A program made the position numbers and the translations under genes. Shown one piece after another: positions 54,869 to 63,843 of a DNA stretch of 64,000 bases. The stretch comes from Massilia sp. CF038 (lineage in GTDB: Bacteria; Pseudomonadota; Gammaproteobacteria; Burkholderiales; Burkholderiaceae_D). The notes under the pieces are model-generated. The model ran no database searches. It was not told where the DNA came from and worked only from the letters and a program-made list of their open reading frames with translations. How positions within the stretch are numbered: the first letter of the stretch is position 1; each line of letters starts with the position of its first letter. The stretch covers positions 1-64,000 of the forward strand of contig NZ_FQWU01000003.1 in the NCBI RefSeq assembly GCF_900129765.1, given 5' to 3'.

Positions 54869-56185
54869 GTGGGAATTTTCTCAATTTTCAAGGGAAAAAA
54901 TAAACAGCCGGAGAGCGCCGAAGCGCCACCGGAGGCACGCCTGCGCGGCGAGCCGTCGCGTCTGATCATCGATGGCGACGCCGAACGGGCCCGCCAGCGC
55001 GAGATCGCCCGTGCCACCGCCGCCAAGATCGACGCCATCGAATCGGCCATGGCCGACGATATCTTCAACACCCCGGAACCGGCCTGGGGCAGCGGCACCC
55101 GCCGTAAACCGGGCCAGAAGGTCGACGACGACGGCGACACCCTGCCGATGCTCGAGATGGCCACCACCGAGCTGCTGTCCGACGACTACCTGACCGAGTC
55201 GCCGGTGCACCCGCAAACGGCGCCCGTGATCGAAGAAATCGCGATCATGTACGCCAACGACCAAAAAGAATTTGCCGAACAGATGCTGCAGGAAGCGCTG
55301 CGCGATGTCGGCCGCACCGACCGCACCGTGTGGTGGATGCTGTTTGACCTGTACCAGGTGATGGGCCGCCAGGACGAGTTCGACAACGTGGCCATCGATT
55401 ACGCCAGCCAGTTTGAAACCTCGCCGCCGACCTGGGCGCCGCCCGTGGTCCCTGGGACCGAAGAAAGCAATTTTGCCGGGGTCACGCCGACCGAAGTGTT
55501 TGCCGGCGTGCTCGATGCCGAAGTCGCCCCGCGCCTGGAACGTCTGCTCCAGCTGGCCGAAGAAAATCAGGTCATGCGCCTGGAATTTGGCCGCATTGCC
55601 GATGTCACGCCAGAAGGTTGCCAGCTGCTGCTGGACACCCTGACCACACTGCGCAAGCGCGAACGCGAGCTGATCGTCGCTGGCGCCACCGAATTTGCCG
55701 AGCTGGTGCGTTCGACCATCACCATTGGCGACCGCGACGCCAGCGAAGCGCCCTGGATGCTGCTGCTGGCGCTGCTGCAACTGATGAACCGCGAAAAAGA
55801 CTTCGAAGAAACGGCGATGGATTACTGCGTCACCTTCGAAGTGTCGCCGCCCTCTTTCGAAACGCCCAAGCACGTGGCCACCACCAGCACCATCACGGCG
55901 CCACCACGCACCGAATGCTTCATGCTGCCGGCGGTCATCAACAGCGGTGCCAATTCGCTGTTTGACGCCATCGACGCGTATGCATCGCAGTCGCCGACGC
56001 TGCTGATCGATTGCTCGCGCCTGGCGCGGGTGGACTACGGCGCGGCCAGCGCCCTGCTCAACCGCCTGCGTCCGATTGCCGCCGAAAAGAAGATCGAATT
56101 CCGCGACATGAACCACCTGGTCGCGGCCCTCTTCAAACTGCTCAGCTTTGCCGAAGTGGCAAGGTTATTCCCGCACAAGTACTAA
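54869..56185 (+). CDS. Protein with alternating FimV-like and STAS-like modules
   Basis: This 438-residue protein starts at GTG with AGGGAACGAC upstream. Two helical modules (about 118-188 and 290-330) share the pattern WMLFDLYQVMGRQDEFDNVA / WMLLLALLQLMNREKDFEET and end in FETSPPTW / FEVSPPSF, recalling the C-terminal region of FimV-like proteins. Each is followed by a STAS-like domain: 212-285, and 345-438 with LLIDCSRLARVDYGAASALL. No phospho-acceptor Ser was assigned with confidence. It may be an anti-anti-sigma-like or polar scaffold protein. The function is not established. Confidence 0.8.
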   Translation: MGIFSIFKGKNKQPESAEAPPEARLRGEPSRLIIDGDAERARQREIARATAAKIDAIESAMADDIFNTPEPAWGSGTRRKPGQKVDDDGDTLPMLEMATTELLSDDYLTESPVHPQTAPVIEEIAIMYANDQKEFAEQMLQEALRDVGRTDRTVWWMLFDLYQVMGRQDEFDNVAIDYASQFETSPPTWAPPVVPGTEESNFAGVTPTEVFAGVLDAEVAPRLERLLQLAEENQVMRLEFGRIADVTPEGCQLLLDTLTTLRKRERELIVAGATEFAELVRSTITIGDRDASEAPWMLLLALLQLMNREKDFEETAMDYCVTFEVSPPSFETPKHVATTSTITAPPRTECFMLPAVINSGANSLFDAIDAYASQSPTLLIDCSRLARVDYGAASALLNRLRPIAAEKKIEFRDMNHLVAALFKLLSFAEVARLFPHKY

Positions 56186-56218
56186 GCCACTACATCGCAA
56201 GCGGACGCGCTTACCCAC

Positions 56219-56319
56219 TACATCGCCCTCGGGCTCGGCGCCCCCCTTGGCGGGGGCCCATGCCCCGTTTCCGAATCCGGTAAGATGGCATGGGCCCCCG
56301 CCTCCGCGAGGGCGATGTA
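56219..56319. repeat. Dispersed palindromic repeat, copy 5
   Basis: Here the left arm has the long form (tcgggctcggcgcccccctt) and the right arm the short form (cctccgcgagggcgatgta), the mirror image of copy 4. It starts 33 bases behind the STAS gene and ends 35 bases before the hslVU promoter. A short direct repeat ccactacatcgc flanks its left edge (56187, 56215). Confidence 0.85.
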
Positions 56320-56354
56320 GCAGCAATTTCACTCCGCGTACATACAACAAGTAT

Positions 56355-56382
56355 CTTGCAATTTGCGTTAACACCCCCATTC
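56355..56382 (+). promoter_or_regulatory. Sigma-32 heat-shock promoter of hslVU
   Basis: CTTGCAA, a 13-base spacer and CCCCATTC match the heat-shock consensus (CTTGAAA, 13-14 bases, CCCCATNT) closely, 28 bases before the hslV start. The -10 half also forms a small CCCCC/GGGGG hairpin with 56383-56390. Confidence 0.85.
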
Positions 56383-56409
56383 TTTGGGGGAGATAACTAC
56401 GAGGCAGAT

Positions 56410-56946
56410 ATGGAACAATTTCACGGCACCACCATCCTGTGCGTGCGTCGCGGCAAAACCGTGGCGCTCGGCGGCGATGGCCAGGTCACACTCGGCAACA
56501 TCGTCATGAAGGGCACGGCCCGCAAGGTACGCAAGCTGTACCAGGGCAAGGTCCTGTGCGGCTTCGCCGGCGGCACCGCCGACGCCTTCACCCTGCTCGA
56601 CCGCTTCGAAGGCAAGCTCGAAAAGCATCAGGGCAACCTGTTGCGCGCCTCGGTCGAACTGGCCAAGGACTGGCGCACCGACCGCGTGCTGCGGCGCCTG
56701 GAAGCGATGCTGCTCGTGGCCGACCACGAATCAACCCTGGTCATCACTGGCAATGGCGACGTGCTGGAGCCGGAAGACGGCATCGGCGCGATCGGCTCCG
56801 GCGGCACCTACGCCCAGTCGGCCGCAAAAGCCCTGCACGAAAATACCGAACTGTCGCCTGCGGAAATCGTGTCCAAATCCCTGACGATTGCCGGCCAGCT
56901 GTGCATCTATACCAATCTGTCCCACATCATCGAAACGCTGGATTGA
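56410..56946 (+). CDS. hslV: ATP-dependent protease subunit HslV
   Basis: This 178-residue proteasome-like peptidase forms the core of HslUV. The N-terminus [15 protein letters not shown] exposes the catalytic Thr after processing. [10 protein letters not shown] and [14 protein letters not shown] are family motifs. ATG at 56410 follows GAGGCAG; the frame is open upstream through the palindromic repeat but has no start signal there. hslU begins 4 bases behind it. Confidence 0.96.
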   Translation: MEQFHGTTILCVRRGKTVALGGDGQVTLGNIVMKGTARKVRKLYQGKVLCGFAGGTADAFTLLDRFEGKLEKHQGNLLRASVELAKDWRTDRVLRRLEAMLLVADHESTLVITGNGDVLEPEDGIGAIGSGGTYAQSAAKALHENTELSPAEIVSKSLTIAGQLCIYTNLSHIIETLD

Positions 56947-56950
56947 ACCC

Positions 56951-58291
56951 ATGAACCTGACACCCCAAGAAATCGTTTCGGAACTCGACAAGCACGTCGT
57001 TGGCCAGGGCAAGGCCAAGCGCGCCGTTGCCATCGCCCTGCGCAACCGCTGGCGCCGCCAGCAGGTGGCCGAGCCCCTGCGCCATGAAATCACGCCCAAG
57101 AACATCCTGATGATCGGCCCCACCGGGGTCGGCAAGACCGAGATCGCGCGCCGTCTGGCGCGCCTGGCCGATGCGCCCTTCATCAAGATCGAAGCGACCA
57201 AGTTCACCGAAGTGGGCTACGTCGGGCGCGACGTGGACACCATCATCCGCGACCTGATCGACATTGGCATCAAGCAGACCCGCGCCGCCGAAATGAAAAA
57301 GGTGCGCGAACGCGCCGTGGACGCGGCCGAAGAACGCATCATCGACATCCTGGTGCCGCCGGCACGCGACTTCGGCTTTAACGTCACGCCCGCCGCCACC
57401 GAGTCCAAAGATGGCGACACCACCCGCCAGACCTTCCGCAAGCGCCTGCGCGAAGGCGCTCTCGATGATCGCGAAATCGAACTCGAACTGGCCGACGCCG
57501 GACCGCAAATGGAGATCATGGCCCCGCCGGGCATGGAAGAAATGACGGAGCAGATCAAGTCAATGTTCTCCGGCATGGGCGCGGCCCGTAAAAAGCCGCG
57601 CAAGGTCAAGATCGGCGAAGCGCTCAAGCTGCTGATCGACGAGGAAGCGGCCAAGCTGATCAACGACGACGACATGAAGCAGAAAGCCATTGCCAACGTC
57701 GAACAGAATGGCATCGTGTTCCTCGACGAGATCGACAAGATCGCCTCGCGTTCCGAAATGGGCGGGGCCGATGTCTCGCGCGCGGGCGTGCAGCGCGACC
57801 TGCTGCCGCTGGTCGAAGGCACCACGGTCAATACCAAGTACGGCATGATCCGCACCGACCATATCCTGTTCATCGCGTCCGGCGCCTTCCATCTGGCCAA
57901 GCCAAGCGACCTGATTCCGGAGCTGCAGGGCCGCTTCCCGATCCGGGTCGAGCTGGAATCGCTGTCGATTGCCGATTTCGAATGCATCCTCACCAGCACC
58001 GACGCCTGCCTCACCAAGCAGTACGAGGCACTGCTCGATACCGAGGGTGTGAAAGTGGAATTTGCACCGGACGGCATCACCCGCCTGGCCGAAATCGCGT
58101 TCTCGGTCAACGAACGCACCGAGAACATCGGCGCGCGCCGTCTGTACACGGTGATGGAAAAGCTGCTGGAAGAGGTATCCTACGACGCGAGCGAAAACCG
58201 CGGCCAAGTGGTGCAGATCAACGCTGCCTACGTCAACGAACGGCTCGACAAGCTGGCCGTGGACGAAGACTTGTCGCGTTACGTACTGTAA
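56951..58291 (+). CDS. hslU: HslU ATPase subunit of HslUV protease
   Basis: This 446-residue AAA+ unfoldase feeds HslV. Walker [10 protein letters not shown], the pore loop GYVGRD, Walker [13 protein letters not shown] and sensor motifs in the C-terminal domain ([18 protein letters not shown]) are intact; the C-terminus DLSRYVL docks into HslV. It is second in the heat-shock operon. Confidence 0.97.
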   Translation: MNLTPQEIVSELDKHVVGQGKAKRAVAIALRNRWRRQQVAEPLRHEITPKNILMIGPTGVGKTEIARRLARLADAPFIKIEATKFTEVGYVGRDVDTIIRDLIDIGIKQTRAAEMKKVRERAVDAAEERIIDILVPPARDFGFNVTPAATESKDGDTTRQTFRKRLREGALDDREIELELADAGPQMEIMAPPGMEEMTEQIKSMFSGMGAARKKPRKVKIGEALKLLIDEEAAKLINDDDMKQKAIANVEQNGIVFLDEIDKIASRSEMGGADVSRAGVQRDLLPLVEGTTVNTKYGMIRTDHILFIASGAFHLAKPSDLIPELQGRFPIRVELESLSIADFECILTSTDACLTKQYEALLDTEGVKVEFAPDGITRLAEIAFSVNERTENIGARRLYTVMEKLLEEVSYDASENRGQVVQINAAYVNERLDKLAVDEDLSRYVL

Positions 58292-58302
58292 GGAGAAGGC
58301 CA

Positions 58303-58491
58303 ATGGCCAACAAGGCACTGGCCACGCGCCAGAAAATGCGCCTGACGGTGTCGCCATCGCCGCCGCCGCGCAACCCAGTGGCGGTGGCAGCCAAGCTGCG
58401 CGCGGCAGGTCCGCATGCCAAGGGGCCAGGTGCCGAACGGCAGGCGGCCAAGCGCGCGCTGAAAAAAGCCAAGCTGGAGCCGGAAGAGTAA
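58303..58491 (+). CDS. Small basic hypothetical protein behind hslU
   Basis: This 62-residue protein begins MANKALATRQKMRLTVSPSP and ends ALKKAKLEPEE. It is rich in Ala, Lys, Arg and Pro and has no recognised domain. It has a perfect AAGGAGAAGG ribosome site 4-5 bases before its ATG and lies 11 bases behind hslU, so it is very probably translated as the third gene of the heat-shock operon. The function is unknown. Confidence 0.7.
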   Translation: MANKALATRQKMRLTVSPSPPPRNPVAVAAKLRAAGPHAKGPGAERQAAKRALKKAKLEPEE

Positions 58492-58494
58492 GCC

Positions 58495-58597
58495 ACATCG
58501 TCCTCGCGGAGGCGGGGACCCATAGCACCTCAGCTCAGAGATGTGATTTTTCTCTGACCATAGGTGATATAGGTCCCCGCCTTCGCGAGGACGATGT
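58495..58597. repeat. Dispersed palindromic repeat, copy 6
   Basis: Both arms have the short form (acatcgtcctcgcggaggcg and cgccttcgcgaggacgatgt). It starts 3 bases behind the stop of the small gene after hslU. A T6-G9 run (58603-58617) follows. Confidence 0.85.
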
Positions 58598-58742
58598 AGT
58601 GGTTTTTTGGGGGGGGGAATTGGGTGCTGCAGATAGTCGGGCCGCCAGCGGAAGCCCGTTCGGGGCTCCCGCTTTCTGGCCATCAGTGCGTAGTCTCCCC
58701 TGTTCTCCCCCGGCTTGCCATCACCTTGTGCGAAGCACCGTT

Positions 58743-58760
58743 ATTCGGTACATTCGGTAC
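58743..58760 (+). promoter_or_regulatory. Tandem 9-bp repeat upstream of HTH gene
   Basis: ATTCGGTAC is repeated exactly twice without spacer, 31 bases before the start of the HTH regulator. It could be a binding site for that protein. No clear sigma-70 boxes were identified around it. The rest of 58598-58791 shows no gene. Confidence 0.35.
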
Positions 58761-58791
58761 TGCCAAACGCTACATCGACCACAAGGATTCC

Positions 58792-59526
58792 ATGAGTTCA
58801 CCCGAACAAGTCATTACCGTGCTGCGCGCCGAGCTGCGCGCGGCCAGCATCACCTATAAAGAACTGGCCGAGCGCATCGAAATGAGCGAATCGAGCGTCA
58901 AGCGCATGTTCGGCCAGAAGGACATGGCCTTGTCGCGCCTGGCGCAGATCTGCAAGGCCGCCGGCATTCCCATGGAAGACGTGCTGCGCCGCGCAGCCGA
59001 TGCACGCACCCACGCCGACACTCTCACGGCGGCGCAGGAAAAGTCGCTGATGGCGAACCCGCACCTCCTGCTGGTGGCGATCTGCTGCCTTGGTCACTGG
59101 ACGCTGGACCAGATCATCGAAACCTACAGCGTCAGCGAACCGGAATGCATTGGCCTGATGGTGGAACTGGACCGGCTTGGCCTGATCGAGCTCAAACCGG
59201 GTAACCGCTATAGCCTGCGCGTGTCGAACGCCTTCCGCTGGATTGCCGACGGGCCGGTGCAGCAGTACGTACGCGAGCACGTGGTGGGCGATTATTTTGG
59301 CGGCCGCTTCGACGGCCACGGCGAAATGCTGATGTGCGTGCCGGCGCGGCTGTCGGCTGCCAGCGCGCAGGAGATGACGCACAAGGTGCAGCAGCTGGCT
59401 GGCGAACTGGCGCGCCTGCACCAGAACGACCGGCGCCTGGCCAGCAGCGAACGCGATGGCTTCACGCTGTTGTTGGGACTGCGGTCGTGGGAGTTTGGCG
59501 CGTTCACGGCGCTGCGCCGCAAGTAG
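58792..59526 (+). CDS. XRE-type helix-turn-helix regulator
   Basis: This 244-residue protein starts at 58792 (AAGGATTCC upstream); 56 open codons before it lack a signal. An N-terminal helix-turn-helix (ITYKELAERIEMSESSVKRM, then FGQKDMALSRLAQICKAAG) lies at residues 15-62. The C-terminal 170 residues form an unassigned domain with no membrane helix; the winged-helix-like piece MVELDRLGLIELKPGNRYSL lies in the middle. It is probably a transcriptional regulator with a built-in sensory part. It converges with the patatin gene across repeat copy 7. Confidence 0.85.
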   Translation: MSSPEQVITVLRAELRAASITYKELAERIEMSESSVKRMFGQKDMALSRLAQICKAAGIPMEDVLRRAADARTHADTLTAAQEKSLMANPHLLLVAICCLGHWTLDQIIETYSVSEPECIGLMVELDRLGLIELKPGNRYSLRVSNAFRWIADGPVQQYVREHVVGDYFGGRFDGHGEMLMCVPARLSAASAQEMTHKVQQLAGELARLHQNDRRLASSERDGFTLLLGLRSWEFGAFTALRRK

Positions 59527-59537
59527 CTGCACTGAGA

Positions 59538-59637
59538 ACATCGTCCTCGCGGAGGCGGGGACCCATAGCACGCTAAACGAATTCGGTCACGTGGAATAGG
59601 TCCCCGCCAAGGGGGGCGCCGAGCCCGAGGACGATGG
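59538..59637. repeat. Dispersed palindromic repeat, copy 7
   Basis: The left arm has the short form (tcctcgcggaggcggggacc) and the right arm the long form (ccaaggggggcgccgagccc). It fills the gap between the convergent HTH and patatin genes and is followed by T6, so it may act as a two-way terminator. Confidence 0.85.
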
Positions 59638-59642
59638 TTTTT

Positions 59643-61895
59643 TTACCAGACCGGGCCGAGGAACAGATACAGGGTCCGACTGCCCTCTTTCGTCGCCCCG
59701 GCCCCCACATACGCCGGTCCAAAGCGCGTATCGACCGACAAAAAGCCCGACAGCGCCTGCTTCACCTTGCTGCCCTGCGAAGGCTGATTCAAATCGAAGC
59801 CGCCCCCCATCTCGAGCGAGAATCCAGCGCGGACAGTACCCCCCAGGGTCACCGGCAGCGCGCCAATCCGGCGCGCCATCACCAGGCGTCCGAAGGCCAT
59901 GGTCCTGCCCTGAATCGAATCGGGCACGGTACCAGACAGGCGCAGGAAGCCGCCCAGACTGAGCGGCGCATAACCATTGTTCGAATGCGCAAACTCGCCA
60001 TACAGGTGCCCGGCCCAATTGCCACCGCTGATTGCCGCCATGCCGATCAGACTCGAATGGGCTTCCGCCGCAGCGCCGCTGCCGCTGCCAGGCACGCGCT
60101 CCAGCCGCGCATCGAGCAGATAACCGCGGCTGGGGAAACCCAGCGAGTCGAGCGTGTCGGCCTGGTACTGCACGAACTGGGTGGTGCCAAAGCCGCGCAG
60201 CGCAGCCGAATCGGGTTCTTCGGGAATCACCGACTGGACGCCGGCCTTCTGACGCGTGACACCGATCCGGATATCACCCGAGGTACCCAGTTCACGCCCC
60301 AATACCAGGCTGGCACTGCTGCCGGAATAGGCGTAGCGCCGTTCACGCCGTCCTGCCACAAAGCTGTCGAGCGAGGTGGACCCGTATTCCAGCGCGGGCG
60401 CCACATACCACTGCGAACCGGCACCCAGCGGCTGGTAGAACTGCATACCCAAACCGCGTACATCGCCCGCCTGGGCCAGAGTACGCAGTTCGCCGCCCCA
60501 GCTGTTCATCGAGGTCCGCACGTGCATCAGCTTGAGCGCGAACCGGTTCGAATCATCGAAGTCGCTGGCCAGCTCCAGACCCACGCGCAGACGGCTGGTC
60601 GCCCAGGCGGCCTCGGTGGCCTTGATCGCCACGCTGCGCTTGCCGTCTTCGTCTTCGATATCGGTTTCCACCCGTTCCAGGTCGCCCCGGCCGTACAAGG
60701 TGTCGGCGGCCTGGCGCACTTGTTCGCGCGTCATGCTGGCGCCCTTGGCAATGCCGGTCTGCTTTTCCAGAATGGCCGGGTTGATGCGCTGCGTGCCAGT
60801 GACGGTGACCGAGGCAATCGCTGCCGGCGTGTCCGACAGCGGCGGCGGCGCCAGCCGGTTGTTCTCGAACAGCGCGTAGTCTGCCGGCTCCAGGGCCAGC
60901 GCCGCCAGACGCGGTTCCAGTTCATGCGCGGCCGTCTCGCCCGCCGTCATGGCCGCTTCGATGCTGCGGAAATCCAGAAATCCGATGCCATCGAGGGCAG
61001 GCGCAATCAGTATGTCCTGCGAGCGCAGCTCGCGGATCGAACGCTGCACATTCTGCTCGGTCAGGATATTGATCATCTGCTGCGCGACGCCAAGCGCGCT
61101 GCCCAGATTCTTTTCTGGCGCCAGTGGCGTTCCCACATTGACGGCAATGACGATGTCGGCGCCCATTTTGTGGGCGAGGTCGATCGGGAGGTTGCGCACC
61201 AGGCCACCGTCCACCACCAGGCGCTGATTGACGCGCACCGGTGCGAACACGCCCGGCACGGCCAGCGAGGCGCGCATGGTCAGAAACAGGGGCGTGTCGA
61301 CCAGGTCCACCAGGTCGCCCGTGACCAGGTCGGACGCGACCGAGCGAAACGGCAGCGTGAGCTGGCTGACCGGGCGGTCGCGCGTACCTGCCGGCAGCAG
61401 GCGGCTGAGCGCCTGTTCAAGGGCGGCGTTGCCGGCCGCCGAAGGCGGCAGTGATATGCCATCGGAATGGACCCCGAATTCGAGGCGGGATGGCAGGATG
61501 GTGTCCTCTTCGCGGCGCCGGAATTCCAGGTCTTCGCGCGCGGGACGATCGGCTACCACGCGGTCCCAGTCGGTCTGGCGCGCCATTTTTTCCAGGTCGG
61601 AGACACCCGCGCCTGCGGCGTAGGCGCCGCCCACCACGCTGCCCATGCTGGTACCAACCACCATATCGATGGGAATGCGCATGTCGCGCAAGGCGCGCAG
61701 CACACCGATGTGAGCAAAGCCACGGGCGCCGCCGCCGGACAGCACCAGAGCGATGCGCGGCCGCGCCGCCGGTACGACGGGGCCGGCGGCGACGGGAGAA
61801 GACAGGGGAACCGTATCGTCAGACTGGGCGCACACGGCCGGTGCGCTGGTCAGAAGCGCGCACGCGAGCGCGGTCGCGAGAGCACGCAGGAACAT
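59643..61895 (-). CDS. PlpD-like patatin phospholipase with POTRA and beta-barrel (type Vd)
   Basis: This 750-residue protein has a signal peptide ending in AVCA. Residues of about 47-330 are a patatin domain with the oxyanion motif GGGARG (54-59), the nucleophile Ser83 in GTSMG and the catalytic Asp in VVDGGLV. A POTRA-like domain (VTGTQRINPAILEKQTGIAKG) and a C-terminal Omp85-type barrel ending LFLGPVW follow. This order is that of PlpD and FplA, the type Vd autotransporters. It is the last gene behind gspC (8-base gap), although it should not need type II secretion. Confidence 0.92.
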   Translation of the reverse strand: MFLRALATALACALLTSAPAVCAQSDDTVPLSSPVAAGPVVPAARPRIALVLSGGGARGFAHIGVLRALRDMRIPIDMVVGTSMGSVVGGAYAAGAGVSDLEKMARQTDWDRVVADRPAREDLEFRRREEDTILPSRLEFGVHSDGISLPPSAAGNAALEQALSRLLPAGTRDRPVSQLTLPFRSVASDLVTGDLVDLVDTPLFLTMRASLAVPGVFAPVRVNQRLVVDGGLVRNLPIDLAHKMGADIVIAVNVGTPLAPEKNLGSALGVAQQMINILTEQNVQRSIRELRSQDILIAPALDGIGFLDFRSIEAAMTAGETAAHELEPRLAALALEPADYALFENNRLAPPPLSDTPAAIASVTVTGTQRINPAILEKQTGIAKGASMTREQVRQAADTLYGRGDLERVETDIEDEDGKRSVAIKATEAAWATSRLRVGLELASDFDDSNRFALKLMHVRTSMNSWGGELRTLAQAGDVRGLGMQFYQPLGAGSQWYVAPALEYGSTSLDSFVAGRRERRYAYSGSSASLVLGRELGTSGDIRIGVTRQKAGVQSVIPEEPDSAALRGFGTTQFVQYQADTLDSLGFPSRGYLLDARLERVPGSGSGAAAEAHSSLIGMAAISGGNWAGHLYGEFAHSNNGYAPLSLGGFLRLSGTVPDSIQGRTMAFGRLVMARRIGALPVTLGGTVRAGFSLEMGGGFDLNQPSQGSKVKQALSGFLSVDTRFGPAYVGAGATKEGSRTLYLFLGPVW

Positions 61896-61903
61896 GGGGA
61901 ACC

Positions 61904-62605
61904 TTATCGAGTGGGATTACCGGACATATTGCGGGTTGGTGCCGGCATCTGGGCTGGGGGCGGCGGCGGTGGCACGCCCTGGGGCTGGCCCTGCTGACCT
62001 GGCTGCGGCTCGGTCGGCTGGCCTGGCTGCGGCGGCGGTACCGGCACGCTGCCCGACATGTCGGGCACCTGCATTGGATTGGGTATCTGCTGCGGCGGCG
62101 GGCTGTCGCCGCCGGTCATCGAATTTTGCGCCGGTGGCGGTGCCGGCTGCGGCTGCGGTGGCGGCATCGGGGTGCTGCCCATCGGCGCGGCCAGCGCCAG
62201 GCTGGTGCCGGCCTTGTCGTCCGTGGCCAGATCAATGCGCTTGAGGATGCCGCCTTCGGACAGCATCACATACTTGGGATGGACTTCCTGCAGCACCACG
62301 CCGCTGGAGAACTCGTGACCGACCTTGAGCGCCTTCGGCGGCTGGCCGTCGGCGACCAGAATCGCGACGCCTTCGGCGCCGGCAGCGACCACACCGGTCA
62401 GCTGGTAATTGCTGGCCACCACAGCCAGCGCCTGCCCGCCAAACAGCGTGGCGGCAGCGTCCGGGCTGGGCTCGGGCAAAGCGGCTTCGCTGATGGCCGC
62501 CAGCGGACGCTGGGGCGGCTTGTACAGTTCCAGCACCCAGTAGGCGACCGACGCCGACAGCGCGATCACGGCAAGCAGGCTCAACATTAATGGCAAACGC
62601 TTCAT
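61904..62605 (-). CDS. gspC: Type II secretion system protein C (GspC), short form
   Basis: This 233-residue protein has one N-terminal membrane helix (LPLMLSLLAVIALSASVAYW) and the homology region (LTGVVAAGAEGVAILVADGQ, then VGHEFSSGVVLQEVHPKYVMLSEGG) that contacts the GspD secretin. The last 90 residues are Pro/Gln-rich, and the PDZ domain of classical GspC is absent. It sits 12 bases behind gspF, whereas gspC often heads such operons. Confidence 0.85.
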   Translation of the reverse strand: MKRLPLMLSLLAVIALSASVAYWVLELYKPPQRPLAAISEAALPEPSPDAAATLFGGQALAVVASNYQLTGVVAAGAEGVAILVADGQPPKALKVGHEFSSGVVLQEVHPKYVMLSEGGILKRIDLATDDKAGTSLALAAPMGSTPMPPPQPQPAPPPAQNSMTGGDSPPPQQIPNPMQVPDMSGSVPVPPPQPGQPTEPQPGQQGQPQGVPPPPPPAQMPAPTRNMSGNPTR

Positions 62606-62617
62606 TACATTCCTTGG

Positions 62618-63838
62618 TTACCGCACCAGCTGATTAATTTCGATGATAGGCATGAGCACCGCGAGCACGATCAGCAGCACCACCACACCCATCGCCAGGA
62701 TCAGCACCGGTTCAAGCAGACCTGCGATGGTCAGGGTGCGCCGCTCCAGATCCTGCTGCTGCGAATTGGCGGCCCGCTCCAGCATGGCTGGCAGCTCGCC
62801 CGTGATTTCGCCGGCGCGGATCATGTGGATCAGCATCGGCGGGAAGTGTTTTTGCGCCGACAGCGCGCGCGCCAGCGACACGCCCTCGCGCACCGCGCCG
62901 CTGGCCTGTTCGACCAGTTCTTTCATGGCCACGTTGGAGAGCGTGTCGCGGCTGGTATCGAGCGCGCGCAGGATCGGCACGCCCGAACCGGTGGTAATGG
63001 CCAGGGTGCTGGCGAAACGGGCAGTATTCAGGCTGCGCTCGAATTTGCCGTACACCGGCGCCGTCAGCAGCCAGGCATGCCAGCGCCGCTTGAGCACCGG
63101 ATTTTTCAGCGCATTGCGCCAGGCCCAGAAGGCGCCGATCAGCGCAATCAGCACCACGATGCCGTAGGCGCGCACAAAGTTCGATACTCCCAGCATGATC
63201 ATGGTCAGCAGCGGCAGCTTCTGCTTGGTGTTGGTGAACACCGAAACAATTTGCGGCACCACGTAGGTGAGCAGGAAGATCACGATCGAAAACGCCACCA
63301 CGGTCACAATGGCCGGGTAGGTGAACGCCAGGCGCACTTTTTGGACCAGCGCGTTGCGGCGCTCGATGTAGTCGGCCAGGCGCGTGAGCACGCGCGCCAG
63401 ATGGCCGATCTGCTCGCCCGAAGCCACCAGGGCGCGGAAGATTTCGGCAAAGTCGCGCGGGTAGCGCGACAGCGCATCCGAGAACGAGGCGCCGCCCATC
63501 ACTTCGGAACGGATCGAGGCGATCAGGTCGCGCACATACGGACGCTCGGCCTGTTCCAGCAGCGCGGTAAAGGCTTGTTCCAGCGGCAGGCCGGCTTCCA
63601 GAAGACTGGACAGCTGGCGTGTGAACAGCGCCAGCTCCACTTGCGTCAGGCGCTCGCCAAAGCCGCGCCGCGTGGCCACGCCCTTGTCGTCGACCTGGGC
63701 GGCAATGGCTTCCACGTTAAGGGGCGTCAGTCCTTGCAGGCGCAGGTCCGAGCGCGCCGACTTGGCGCTGTCGGCGTTGACCACGCCCTTCTGGGTGGCG
63801 CCGGCGGCGTCCACGGCTTCATAGCGAAATGCTGGCAT
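62618..63838 (-). CDS. gspF: Type II secretion system inner membrane protein GspF
   Basis: This 406-residue platform protein begins MPAFRYEAVDAAGATQKGVV. It has two GspF domains, each with the conserved Gly-rich cytoplasmic part (LFTRQLSSLLEAGLPLEQAF and FASTLAITTGSGVPILRALD), and three membrane helices, the last LLEPVLILAMGVVVLLIVLAVLMPI. It anchors the GspE ATPase. It begins 5 bases behind gspE. Confidence 0.95.
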   Translation of the reverse strand: MPAFRYEAVDAAGATQKGVVNADSAKSARSDLRLQGLTPLNVEAIAAQVDDKGVATRRGFGERLTQVELALFTRQLSSLLEAGLPLEQAFTALLEQAERPYVRDLIASIRSEVMGGASFSDALSRYPRDFAEIFRALVASGEQIGHLARVLTRLADYIERRNALVQKVRLAFTYPAIVTVVAFSIVIFLLTYVVPQIVSVFTNTKQKLPLLTMIMLGVSNFVRAYGIVVLIALIGAFWAWRNALKNPVLKRRWHAWLLTAPVYGKFERSLNTARFASTLAITTGSGVPILRALDTSRDTLSNVAMKELVEQASGAVREGVSLARALSAQKHFPPMLIHMIRAGEITGELPAMLERAANSQQQDLERRTLTIAGLLEPVLILAMGVVVLLIVLAVLMPIIEINQLVR

Positions 63839-63843
63839 GGCCC

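Noticed and set aside
807-59637. CRISPR-like array
   Set aside because: The seven repeats are dispersed over 59 kb, palindromic and without regular spacers or cas genes.
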